The translations under genes were made by a program, and so were the position numbers. This document shows, one piece after another, positions 31,749 through 44,400 of a stretch of DNA of 64,000 nt. Under the pieces are notes generated by a model. The model saw nothing but the letters and a program-made list of their open reading frames with translations, was not told where the DNA came from and ran no database searches. Position 1 is the first letter of the stretch, and each line of letters opens with the position of its first letter. The stretch is taken from NCBI GenBank assembly GCA_048013815.1, contig CM106586.1:1116001-1180000 (forward strand), written 5' to 3'. The stretch is from Setoptus koraiensis (lineage: Eukaryota; Arthropoda).

Positions 31749-34700
31749 AATGTGTATTAGAGTTGTGCAGACACTGTTTGCCTACTCGAAATATGCAACG
31801 TATAATGTCAGTCAGCGTAGATATAACAAATCGTGATAAAAAAGAACAAAAATTCAACACGACGACGACGAAGTGTTGCCCCTCCCCCTCTTGCCGTCTG
31901 TGTGCCCCCGTTGCTGCTGCTGTAGCCTGCAGTTGCTGCACCTTGCGTTGGCAGCACATGTGCAGGCGCTGCTCAATCCTTTCATCTCACTGCAAACGCA
32001 CGCTGTGCGCGACATTGAAGCACACGCCGCACGGCTGCTGCCGCAACACACTATGCAGCACTATGCACTATACTGACACTGCTGCACTATGCCAACTGAC
32101 ACAACACTGACCGAGCTAGTCGCACTAGCCGCGCCCACCGCTCATCGGACGCACCGACCTTCTCTATCCAGCCTACGGGCCTACTGAACATGCGCAGACG
32201 CCCCAAAAACAGACCAAAAGTGACCCCTGGCGACAAAAAATCAAGTGGCGCAGTGTGCTGCGCTGTGTTAGGCGAATCGTAGTCACATCATAGTCGGGCC
32301 GGCAACATGGGATCACCATGCAGTTTACAACATTTACCAACCATTACCAACAACAACAACAACAACAACTTGTTGATGCTTTTCTTCTCACATATTACAT
32401 CACGTGATCACACTCTTTCTCTCTATCCCTCTACCATACATATCCACTGCTGCTATGGGCCATCCAACGAGAGAAAGATGGTGTGTGCAGTTCCACTATG
32501 CTAACCCACACACACTGGCTGTTGGTGAGTCATGAGCACAGTCAACCATCATTAGCCAGTGGTGGTTAATAAAGCAACAACATTAAACAACAGCACCAAC
32601 AAATTGACGTTACTGTTGCACTATAAAGTGTCAGAGTCACACAGCCAGTGCCATTTCAATTTGGTGCATTCATTTATCTATACCGTGTTTTGCATTTATT
32701 CCATATTACGCACTTTTATTATGCATACATTTTATTGTACATACATCTATTCCAAAAATATTATCATAATATAATGTGTACCCAATTTAAGCGTCACAAC
32801 AACTATCTCATGCCGCACCGCGGCAACAACACCGACGTCAACTGGCTGTCGGTCGTTGTTATACTCTGTTTGCCAGCCAAACAAGTGACTTGTGAATGAC
32901 TCTCAGAGTGCCCTATGACTAACACCGATCGCTTCACCTTGAGCGCTGACGTGTTCCACCAGGGGCGCTCAGGTAGCTAGATAATGCACATCCGAAGGCA
33001 GTGTCACGGATAAATATTTCACTGCTTTTTATATCGATTCCTTTGCGCAATGTTCATTCTAGCTTAACTGTGCAGCGGTACACCGTAACAACTCACTTGA
33101 ATACTAAAGTAAAGTACGCCGCTCTAGCGGACATGTCTAGCAACACTATTTAATCGTTTACATAGATTATGCTGTTTGCGATCACGTGAGTAACATCTCA
33201 CAACGGCAGCGGCAACAACGGCTAGTTTTTGTCACGGATAAATGGACAAAATTAAAGTAAGAAGAAGATGATGATGGTAATGTCAATAGTCTTATCAATA
33301 ATATGAATTTCATTCATATTACAACAACAGCAACAACAAAGAAAACAAAAACCAAGACGATGACGACGAATGGATGTTTACATGTAAAACTGTTAAGATC
33401 GCAATAATAATGTTCCGATGTTTAGATGTTCGGATGGACAACATGAGTCGAGTGTGCTCTACGTCTGCAGCAATAAAAACCGGAAGTAATAAAAATATAT
33501 TTATTTGTTTGTTGTATTGTTGTTGTTTTGTCTTGTCAATCTTCTCATCAGAGTGTGCTTTGTTTGTTAGTTTCTATAGTAGACACACTCTAACGTTAAT
33601 TCACTCCTTCATTGCCTGACCTGTCTTTACCTGACTCGGCTCAACTCTGGCTCCGACAGGCTGACTGTCAATCTTTGTGACTGGCTGGCTGGCTTGCTCA
33701 ACAATACAAACATTAGGTCCAACAGTATTGTGTGAGTTCGCTTGATTTTGTTGTTGTTGTTGTTCGACTCAAGAATTCTATTCGTATTGATTTTTGAGAA
33801 TTTCTTGAAATGAAGCGAATTTTGTCATGCGAAATATAAAATAAACAACTAATATCGAACGGAGAACAAACACACAGAGAGTGAGAGAGAAGTCGAAAGA
33901 ATTCCAAAGCAAAAACATGTTTTCTTTCATAGAAGATAAGTCAGAGGATAAACAAATAGCAGCTACTACCAATAGCATGCAAGTGTCTGAACTCGGTCCA
34001 CTACTAATGCGACAACAAATTGCCGGTTACGTTAGCCATACGCCTGTTAGTCGTGTCTCCACTAGCTTATCGCGCGTTTTGATGCAAACAGATAAATGAA
34101 ACAACATGTACATTTGCACTTACATTTAGGATAGGATATGATTTTTATCCTAACACATACTCACACAATGTTTTATATAGTAGACTGGGTACTGGCAGTA
34201 GAGTTTATAATTTGTATAAAATAATAGGAAGGAAACCATTATCGTTTGGAACCTTCGAAACAATGTTGTGAGCTGTCTTGATCAGAAAATGTCACCCGCT
34301 ACCTGCTGTTATAAGTATATCACAGACAAACATACGGACTTAACAGTTGTCATGAGTCAGGCGTGTGATTTACTCTTATTAAATTGTCGAGTTACCTAAA
34401 CAGCGGCCCATACAAACCGCTGTATACTCTGAACAGCGGCAAATAGTGACCTTCAACTATAAACGCACTCAAATCATTATCTAGATAAATCTATTTTTAT
34501 TCTTAATTATGTTCACTCAAAAGGCAATGGTAAAGGTTAAGATTAGATAAAGAGCATTAAACTATGGAGGCACGTAGACGACAGCTCGCTTCTTTTGCCA
34601 GCAATGATAGCTGTTTGTTAGTCAATTATCATCTCATGTCCCGCGGCTCTCACTGGTGTAGCAAGTGGTTGCATTTTGTTAGTTGTTGGATAGCTGTGGC

Positions 34701-34798
34701 AACATCATGTTATACATGTGATAGCCCACTGGGGATGTTAATGAGCTAGCAAGAGGGCAAACAGAGAATAGTTTTTTGTTGTTGTTATATGCGCTTGT

Positions 34799-34845
34799 GT
34801 CCTCTCTCTATCTCTCTCTCTCCCTCTCTCTCTCTCTCTCCCTCT
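34799..34845. repeat. TC microsatellite
   Basis: TC-dinucleotide run with CCC interruptions. Confidence 0.9.
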
Positions 34846-37764
34846 ACCCAGCGATGCACTCACTTTTACGAACAAACTATTCTCGTCTCATAACAAACAT
34901 TTATAAGAGAAAGTTGAATCGATGCTTTATTCATCTTACTCGCCGAGTTAGTTTAATCTATCACAGTAAATATCACCGTGGACCAAATACTGCGGTTAAG
35001 AGACCAGCAGAGAGCAAGCCAGCGAGAGAGGGAGCGTCCAATGAGCGCCGATATAACAAACAGGTTATCCATCTATAATTACATAATAATACACACGCCA
35101 GTCGTTTATTCCTAGATGCAATATCCAACGTGTGCGCTGCAAGTCATTTGTTAGCCTTTCTCTGCGCTGTTGACATGAAAAGGAAATTCCTATTCTTAAA
35201 AAGACAGTCTCGCCCAAAAAAGTATTCACTTGTCAGCGCCGACAAGGACGAGCTAGCCGACAGTCAAGTTAGAATGATTTGATGGTATGATCGGGTGATG
35301 TAATGATTTATCGAGGTGAGCTCTACACTCACCTGGTCACATACACACAAAATAATGATTAACATTCAAATAGATAACCTACAACTAAATATGAATACAA
35401 CACTAACTCTATAATTTTCTGCACACTTTTGCGTATTGTGTCACTACTAGTGACTCACTAGCTGTAGTTTTCGTAGTTTGTTTTGTTCATTATCATCGTC
35501 GCCAAAGCTGTCGGTGTCGGTGAAAAGAATTCTTTAGTTTATGCTCAAATGTTCATGATTGGTGGCCGAAGAATCGGATAAAATAATGCCAATATATCTA
35601 CAACAATATAGCCAATATACAAAGCAGACGATCTACTGCGAGATACAGAGACGTGGACAATGGAAACTCATCTATGATATTGATGGCTGATATCTAGCCT
35701 ATGCAACATAAATGGTTCCATTCCTCCCGATTATAGCTACTTTTCTTTTGCAACTTCAAATCCGTAGATGAATGAAGATACGAGGAACACATGCAACTTC
35801 AATTTAGCCAGGGTAGCAAGCGTTCTGTCGCTAGCAACGCACATAAGTAACTCACTTAGACCATCCAAGTTAGACCATGCAAGTTAGATGGCGCCACATA
35901 AGTTGGCAACACAAATGCTTGCACTTATTATCTTGATCCCAATGTGTGTCATCTCTCTTTTTTCCCTTGCTGGTTACTGTCAGTTATATAACAATTAAGT
36001 GCTAGCCATAACACTGTATACGACGACATTGGTCGGACATAACGGTTATGTCATGAGGCAATCAATCAAGTGTCAATGATGGACTCTTATATAATACGAC
36101 TGTAGATGGCCAACAACAGTGAGGTGTTGAGTTTCTGTTAGTCAGCTAGAACTTGTTGGAAGATTGCCCAAGAGCAGCATAAAAGTAAAAATGCAACCTA
36201 TATATTTGTTGTTGGTTTTTCAGGCTATTTTTGTAATAATATGACGCTCATTGTAATATTTATGCGCTGGCTGCAGCACTAAAGTCTAACCACGTAGAGA
36301 CGCTATATCAAGTGATAGATGAGTATAGAACTAATTGACAGAATTGTGGGCACTTCATCAAGCTCGCAGCCAATTAGTAGCCATTGATTATTGTAACATT
36401 GTGCTGATTATCACATAATCAATGGATTAGATGATGCTATAATAGAGTGTCGGCAAGCCAGCAAGGGCCACATTTATCCCCTCGTCTTATGTCACTGGTC
36501 GAGATGCTTATCTTTGTAAAGTTGATCATATATTTATCACAGTTATGCCATTACACAATACTTTTGGTTGCATTCTCGGCTTACTTAAGTGTTTAGTCGA
36601 TTGCACGAGGTGCCCAGGCCAAACAATCAACTTAGCATACATGACACAAAGCAGGGTGTACCTCATGTCGGTAAGCCCGAGGGTGCTTAATGTGTATATA
36701 ATGTTACGAAAGTTGGAGTCACTCGTTTCGACGCAACTCTCATGCGCATGTGCCCGCAAATATCTCGCAAACTCTGGCTAGTCTGGGGCCCACAAATTGT
36801 AGAGGCGCGAAGGAGTTTATTGGAGAATTGAGCTTGATAGCGAATGGAGACGGCAATGCCACGTGTAAAAGACACATGTTTCAAGACTAGTACAGACACC
36901 AGTTAGAAGTTAGAAGTTTAACTAGAGTTTAACACTGGACCAGTGTTGAATTAGTTTGAATTAAGGGGGCAAAGTTATTATTGACATCGTTGAACAAACA
37001 AACAAACAAACAAACAATCAAGCAAGCAAGCGAGCAAACCGACTGGATAGCCAAATATTCGATGCAGTCCCTTGTCGTCTATATAAGTGACGAACAAACA
37101 AATAGATAGAGACAAGCTGGCAAACAAATCCATGGCAGAGGCCTCAAAAAGAGTTTCGTTGTGCAATAATGGGCATAATTGTATGATTGGGTTTTTGTTC
37201 ATCCGTGAATAGTCTGACCGAATCAAATACACCATAGTTTCTGTTGCAACGAACAATCTAACACAGCTACAAATTCTGTTAAATCAGTTTCTTCCTACTA
37301 CGACGACAACAACAACAACAAAAACAACAAAAAAACAAAACCCTAAAACAATAACACACACTTATTGTTGATAATTGATAAAATAAGTCGTGATCCGGAA
37401 TAAGCAAATGAATTTAGTCAGCACTTAGGCTTGCGACAGCAACATCGACTGCAATCAATTTAATTCGGCGAAAACCAATCAAAGCGGAAGTGGCTCATGC
37501 AAACTAAGGGTCAAATAGAGGCGACAGTGAATTGATTGGTCAATCAGAGTGATTTTAAAGGGTTGTTTGAGAGAGAAATAAAAAAGAGAAATAACGATGC
37601 TGGATTCGACACGATTGGTGAGGAAGCGAAAGCGCAGGAAGTTTCTGCAGCAAGCAACCGCTGACGAATATAGTGAACATAAGCGATTTATGTGTAATAT
37701 TGTAAAAATTAACTGTAAATGCATTACTGATAGTAATTACGTCACCAAAATACCAAATAAAACA

Positions 37765-39245
37765 ATGACAACTAGAACTGCAGAAATACCAATTGTGCGC
37801 CTTGCATGTATTTGGCTGATGTTAATGGCCATAGGACATCACGAGTACCATTTGACGAGCGTCGCCCAACAATTGTCGATTCAATCTCAACAACAATATA
37901 AGCACCAATTGAGGCCTGATTTTGTTTATCCCTTTACCAATGGTAACCCACCGTTGCCAGCTGATATTAACAACAATACAACCGAATTGCTAAACACTTG
38001 CTACCAATTGGAGTTTGTCAAGTTCAAATTGAACAATTATTTGTTGTTTCCGGACAAAATGACTAGACAGGATGACAATGACGACTATGATTATTCGTTA
38101 TGTCGTTTCATCAATGCAAACAACACAGGCAAGAACATTGAAAGCACATTGACACCAAACAAAAGGCTAAGAATAATAATGTGTCGGGACTCAAGAGATT
38201 ATATGAATAGTGACAAAAACAAATTTCTGCAGGCTTGCGATAAATTGATCGCTCATAGCCGACAAGAGGAACAGGAGGAGCAACGTGACAGACGAGTAGC
38301 GGAAATATCTTTTTTGGCTAATAGTCAGCGCCATGATTCTCATCATAACTCATATCGGTATCACAACGATGCTGTCAGCCACCAGAATGGGGATCAAATT
38401 AAATTGTGGGACCATGATGACGCTGAACCGCAGCCAAAATACACGGGGCGTCACAGGCGACACCACAGAGGGCATAGTTCTAGACGGCAGTCGCGATCGT
38501 TTCAAGACTATTTGTATAGATTTTGGCGAAAATATGTTCATCATGGGGGCATTAGTAGCAACAAACATTGGATGGGAGATAAAGAAAAGGAAGAAGATTT
38601 ATATTTAGATGAGAACATATATGAGCAAAGAATGAGAAGAAAACGAAGAAGTAGCAGAGGTAGAAAAAAGCGAAAGGTGCTCTCCATTGCTGCTGATGCC
38701 AGTGATGACGATGATGAGCAACCAGCATCAAATCAGAGACTGTTATATGGCGATAAAACGGCAACAATAAACAGAGATGTAAAGCTGGATATGAATCAAC
38801 AATCGACAGCGGACACACAACAACAACTAGACGACAAGAATAGAGATGCAGCAACAGAAATGACAGACACTGACATAGATAAGAGAGATTTTGAGATATT
38901 GCGCAGATTTGATGCAGATTTAATTAAATTTGTCAGTTTGCCAACAACAAACAAAAAAATGACAATAGAGACAGTAAAGTCAGCAGCTAATACAGCAAAC
39001 AGCACGACAATCAAAAATGAATCATTGTCACCAAAGGCATTTATGAGTCACCAGCAACCAACGTCAGCGCCATCTGTGAATGGGGCCCCGCAGCGCTTCG
39101 TGCCACCGTATATGATTAAATTGTACACGAAATTAACTGAGCCTCACACTGGCATCACCTTGCAAGCGTTGCCTTATTACTCGAAAGTTGTGCGTAGTTA
39201 CACCCTGGCAAATAACAATCACAATTACGTCATTGCCAACAACAA

Positions 39246-39277
<32 letters not shown>

Positions 39278-39322
39278 ACAGCAACAGCAACAACAACAGC
39301 GTCAAACAAGCGGCACAACAAG
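37765..39322 (+). CDS. Secreted protein, first coding exon; Dpp/BMP2/4-like pro-domain (partial)
   Basis: The frame is open from ATG 37597. Met at 37765 (residue 57 of the open frame) is preferred because a signal peptide core (RLACIWLMLMAIG) follows it. About 500 residues are disordered and rich in Gln, Asn, His and Lys/Arg, with two strongly basic clusters (RHRRHHRGHSSRR and RMRRKRRSSRGRKKRK) that resemble proprotein-convertase sites. Near the end, RFVPPYMIKLYTKLTEP and, ~30 residues on, VVRSYTL match in order and spacing the pro-domain helix and NTVRSF motif of Dpp/BMP2/4 (fly Dpp: IPEPMKKLYAEI…NTVRSF). The exon ends at a consensus donor AAG|GTGAGT in phase 1, close to where BMP2/4 genes carry their intron. 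The mature cysteine-knot exon is not in the window. If right, this is the 5' half of a morphogen gene; the alternative is an unrelated secreted low-complexity protein. Confidence 0.6.
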
Positions 39323-39328
39323 GTGAGT
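39321..39328 (+). other. Splice donor ending the Dpp-like exon
   Basis: AG|GTGAGT directly after the Asn/Ser/Gln-rich end of the exon. The frame closes ten codons later, so the exon is likely to splice out here. Confidence 0.7.
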
Positions 39329-40494
39329 CTGTACTGAATGAATATCACACATAAGATGACCGGATCGTATGTGTGATACTCAGTGTGTGTCACTTCATCG
39401 AGACTGCAGCCAACTGGCCAAGATCATGTGTCACTCTTTGCACTAGATCGCTGCTTGGCTCAAGCTGCTGGCCTCAGGTCGCCGTGAACACTTGACTGGC
39501 TTTGCGGGGCCTCTGGCCATTTTATAAATATGTAGCCGGCGCTAAGTGCAGCATACGCGATATATGCATGCTATTGTATGCTTCATTAGGCCGGCTGGTG
39601 GGCGACCAGAGTGTTACAAGATAAGACATAACTAGATGTTAGAGACACCAGATAACTAGATGCTATCTGCACGGTTAAACAGCATCTATATTTGGAGTGG
39701 AGGTTGTGATAGTTGAATATCACTATCACAAATATGTGAGACGTTGCTGGCCATAAACGACCATATTTAATCATATCCATACAATTGAACCATACAATAA
39801 ACAACAAACAGACAAACAATGAGACGAACAAGCAAACAAACAAATAAACAGACTAACAATTGGAAACATTTGCCGCCTCAGTTAGTGCCAATGTCGAACA
39901 AGTGGCCAATTATGCAAATGATAATGGCCGGTCTTGTAGTACAAGGCCCGAATAAAGTCAACTCAAGTTTTGGTGTTGACCGATAACCGATGCAAGCGCA
40001 TCAAATATGTTGTCGTAGCTGTTGGCGTTGGTCAGGCAAACTCGTTACGTCCAATGGCGTTGTTAATGGTTGCGCACAATGCCGTTGTTTGCATTAAAAA
40101 CACTCTCTATAGCTCTCTATAGCTCGATGAGACCATTTGATTTGCAGGCGCACATTATGTAATGGCAAAGCCGCTCGGACTTGGCCCAACCAACCGCCAC
40201 AGAGCACACTGAGAGGGCGCCCCAGTGGCACAATGCGTCGCTTGGCGCTGAGAACGGAACGCGTGCCCATCGCTGACCAAAACGAGCTGTAGTTGAGATG
40301 AGGCCACTGGCAATTTATGTAAATAAGCAGTGTGGCCAGCTACCAATCGACAGAGAGAAAGTGACAACACCATCAGTTTAGTTTGGTTTGGGCCCGCTTG
40401 TTATTCACGACTGCTGCGTAAACTTGTAAACAACAACTTCAAGTTGCCAAGATGGCCGTTCCATTGTGTTGCATTGTGCCACCCAATGAGCCCA

Positions 40495-40497
<3 letters not shown>

Positions 40498-40527
<30 letters not shown>
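40498..40527. repeat. TG microsatellite
   Basis: Uninterrupted TG run of ~14 units. Confidence 0.9.
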
Positions 40528-40530
<3 letters not shown>

Positions 40531-41243
40531 CGATTAGATTGCTATTGATGCCGTTACATAATCCATGACGAGTCACGCAATTGTGTGATGTGCGCTGCCT
40601 GCGATCATCATCAAACCCCAGACCTGTGAATCTCTCTGGTCGGCGCTGTGCCGGCCCTAATCGCTCGTTTGCGACTATAACGACTATAGCGACCGTGCCG
40701 ACCACTATGTTGTTGTTGTCGCTGTTGCTTGCTTTGTTTTTTGAGGCGCCCATGAGCGGCCCCGAAGCACAACAATGGGCGCTTGTGTCGTAGGTGCACC
40801 ACGTCGGCCTTCCGTCATGGCCGCCTTGGATTCAATTCGATTTGGGGCCCAATTGAATCGACACACTGTGCACCCGCATCCATAAATATCGGCCTGTATG
40901 CTGGTGGCGCGATCTGGCCAGGCCACACGGTCTGAGCGGCACAGCGAAGGGGCGCGAAATTTTCTATTTTGCCAATATTTTCAATCTTGTGTGTATTTTG
41001 AAGCCCCCCTACCCAATGTCCATACGTCGGTGCCTCGTGACGTAACACCAAAGTCGCTATATATTATCTGGCCGAGCAGTTACACGTTGCACGTCACATT
41101 TATGTCTTATATCATAGCTGTCTGTTTGGCTTCGTTGGTTGGCTGGTTTGATGCGTCTAACGGCCGCTGCTGCCGCTGCTGGTCATCAGCATGTTAGTGT
41201 GTGCGTGGCACTCATTAGGCAACATTTGAGAAAACAATTTCAT

Positions 41244-41332
41244 GTTGTTGTTGCTGTTGTTGTTGTTGTTGTTGCTGTTGTTGTTGTTGTTGTTGTTGTT
41301 GCTGTTGTTGTTGTTGCTGTTGCTGCTGTTGG
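41244..41332. repeat. TTG (opa-type) trinucleotide repeat, non-coding
   Basis: About 28 TTG/CTG units. It opens long poly-Leu and poly-Asn frames that I regard as artefacts, because no flanking coding sequence supports them. Confidence 0.85.
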
Positions 41333-41381
41333 GTGCATTTCGGCTCTTACGCAACATCTATTGCATCAGCGCAATTTATTA

Positions 41382-41413
41382 TTGCGTAATAGCACGCTCG
41401 TGCTATTACGCAA
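41382..41413. promoter_or_regulatory. Perfect 15-bp-arm palindrome with C/EBP-like half sites
   Basis: TTGCGTAATAGCACG, a two-base centre CT, then its exact reverse complement. Each arm starts with TTGCGTAA, a C/EBP/PAR-bZIP-type sequence. A further TTACGCAA occurs ~30 bp upstream, inverted. Confidence 0.5.
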
Positions 41414-44400
41414 CCTTTCTGTCTAGTTGTGTGGGATCTGACGAAACCAACAAAGTTTTCATAATAAACTCAACCATTGTTTATTGGCGCCAACACAAAG
41501 CCGCACACGCTAACGCACCAGTTATATGATCGATTTTTTTCGAATTCACTACTGATCTAACTGCACTGCACTGGCCAGCGACGCACGTATCAGAAAAACC
41601 AAAAAACCGAAAAACGGCCAAAATGGACAAAACGGACAAAACGAAAGTACGAATGGAATGATAAAATTGCAGTGCCGCGCAAACTACCAAACAAGTTTGC
41701 GGTGCCGAGCCCCATTCGCCCCGTTCGCCTAAATGCACGTTAATGCGCAACACTTAAGCAACCATATTGATTATACGTGCCACACGATCACGAGTGAAGC
41801 AAATACCCTGACGGCAATATCAGCACTTTGGCACCTGGTCACGGGCAGCTTGCGCGGGGATATTCGCTTTGCCGTTGATTCGGCGTGATCATCTCGGACG
41901 CTGTCGACACGCTGGCGCACAAACAGATTGCTGGTGCGGATAGATTTGCACAAAGACGCATATATATTCTGCGGGGGCCAATTTCGGCCCAAGAGCCTGC
42001 AGTGCTCGCGAAAAGAGGCTCTCTATCAAGCATCGCTCTTGCATTTCTACGGCCCTTTCTCTGGCTGCAAATAACGACAAAATAACACTTTTGATAAATA
42101 GCTTCAGCAAGTCGCCAGCAATACCGAGCGCACCCACTGACGCATACATCAATGTGTATACTGACAAAGAGGGCGCGATAAACGTATGACGAGAACGGGC
42201 AACAGCAGTGGCGGCACGTCAGCAAACAATTGTAGCGACAGGAACACACAAGGGCGCCTCATTTTCGTTATTATTGAGAATAGTTGCCATTATGAGAGCA
42301 CAGTATGACGAGAACATTATGATGAGAAACGTATGATGAGAGTATAGAGTTTAAAAACAGTTTGTCTGGCTCGAGAGCCCTCAAAACTGTTCATCATCAC
42401 AGATTGGATGAGATGATATTCAAAGAAATGACATTTCTGAATATGTGGGCCCCCACTGACGAGGGCCCCTCGCCTCACTGTTATGCAACTCGAAATTCGC
42501 CAGTGTGAGTTGCGTAACAGCAAACAACCACCAAAACGGATGTTGTCAGCCGCATGCACAATAAGTGTCCAATTTGAAACTTTTCAGTTCAAACTTGTTC
42601 TCTGTTCAACGGCACTCAACTTGACATGAGACACCGAGGGGCAATTTCGCAATTTCGACAAACTGAAGAAATTTCATTCTGTCTGACAGGTCGCTATTAG
42701 GCAACCAAGTAACCAGCTTCTGTAAATTATATTTTCTCGCCATACTTTTGGGCCTCTCAAGCAGAATATCAAAAGAGAGCCCTGTCACGCAGTTCGTCAG
42801 AACCCTATATCAAGTGTATACCATAATGCGTGTGGCCGCCACTTGATTTCTCTTGTTTGTCGAGACTTGTTTGTGTGTGCATGCCTTGTATTATAAAAAT
42901 TGTTGATTTTACCAACGAGTTGAAACATTTTGTCCAGTAACCAACCAGACATTCAACATTCAACATTCAAGCATCAGCTCAAACACTTCGATACAATCTA
43001 CAAAGTTTAATAGAAAGTAAAATTTCAAACTACAAACTGGCCTCTCAAAAACGTGTGCTCATTCGAAAGCATTATTTGTGCATTAGTATCGTGAGCTTAT
43101 CCGGATGATGGGCTCAATAGGCACCATACTGAGGCCAGCCAGATCCAGCTTGCCGGTAGCTTGCTGGCAAGCTCTACCTTTACTAATACATAGTGGTAAC
43201 GTATGTTATATACGTATTACGCAATATGCCATTATTAGTAGGCTATAAAAGGGATAATGCTATCATCATAATAGACATAAGAATGCACACGCAGCCAAGA
43301 GAGAATATTTCCAAATATTTTGCACCATTTTCAACGCTTCCTTAATCGATCATTCTCTCATTATAAACCGCTTGCCATTGTAACGATTTATCATCAGACG
43401 AAAAGTGCCAATAACGTTGCTAACGTGTCTGTGCCGTGTGTAAATGTACAGAATCTACCATTCGAATAACAGAGCGATTCCTTTCTCCAAAATCCGTTAT
43501 TGCCAGCCACAAAAGTTTCAATGTGTAACTTATTCTCTTCTGTAGCCAACTCTGTCTCTTTTGCTCCAGATTGCACAGTAATTACGTGATGATATTTGCA
43601 CACATACACAAACATGGATACAATTTAGGATGCAATCATTGCATCACTAATGAGCCACTAATGGTGCTGGTATATGTTGGCCTCTAATGATTTCATGATA
43701 CAGAAACATTGTACAATTGAATGGAAACAGCAATTGTATGGCGACATTTGCAGATATCATTGCAAAGCTCAATGCAAATTGGGGCCACAATTTAGCGAAG
43801 CCAGAAAAGGTTTGTTCAACAGTCTGTTGACAACAGATTTGAATTGGCTTCCCATTTGTCAGAAAATACGACATTGCGTTTGCAGCTCACAATTGTCAGA
43901 TGGTGGCGAGGAAATCGATTTCGGTCAAATATGGTTAACCGTTGACATTGTGTGTCTGTGTGTGATTCAAATCACAACACCATTTGCATAAATTTGCATC
44001 ACACTAGACAGAGCGGTTGTATTTTCCGAGAACATTCTTCTATGAGCATCACTAAACTCATTCACCTGGTGCCCGATATTCTATGTATCGGCATGCAGAC
44101 CCTTGTTTTCTAGATTATTGGGCCGGCTACTCTGCCAACAATCATAATCTGCCGATACACAGTACGATCAGTATCATGAGAAGCAACAATGAACAGCAAG
44201 CAAATATTTAATATTGATATTAATTGGCACAAATGGTTGGACCGGATGATTGAATTTACGAGCTCAGCGTTATCTTTACGACATACCAACCACAATCCAA
44301 TTTGTGTCGCAGTGCTAGCGGTGATCCAGTCAGATCAGACACTGATCTTATTAGCGAATTTGTTTACTCACAATTTTTGAGTCACAAAGCAGAAATAAAG

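Larger units (their letters stand above)
31498..37560. other. Gene-poor region between desaturase and the Dpp-like gene
   Basis: No exon is recognised on either strand over 6 kb. A TA-rich microsatellite lies at 31681-31748. A GC-rich, CpG-containing patch at ~31860-32230, 0.4-0.7 kb upstream of the desaturase ATG, may be its promoter (it contains CATGCGCA, NRF1-like). Other contents are CAA and TC microsatellites, a GTT run at ~33742-33765 and an (AAAC)n run at ~36995-37014. A 60-codon ORF from ATG 33917 has no recognisable homology. Confidence 0.45.

Noticed and set aside
31694-32110. Cys/His-rich ORFs on both strands of a GC-rich patch
   Set aside because: Overlapping frames on both strands with repeat-driven composition; more likely the desaturase promoter region.
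33917-34099. 60-codon ORF with a decent start context
   Set aside because: No homology, signal or neighbouring exon; within chance for this composition.
41139-41529. Poly-Leu/poly-Val/poly-Asn ORFs
   Set aside because: Translations of a TTG trinucleotide repeat without flanking coding sequence.
44081-44162. Inverted repeat CTATGTATCGGCA / CTGCCGATACACAG as a microRNA precursor
   Set aside because: Only 12 paired bases with an unpaired ~55-nt loop; such pairs are expected by chance in 64 kb.
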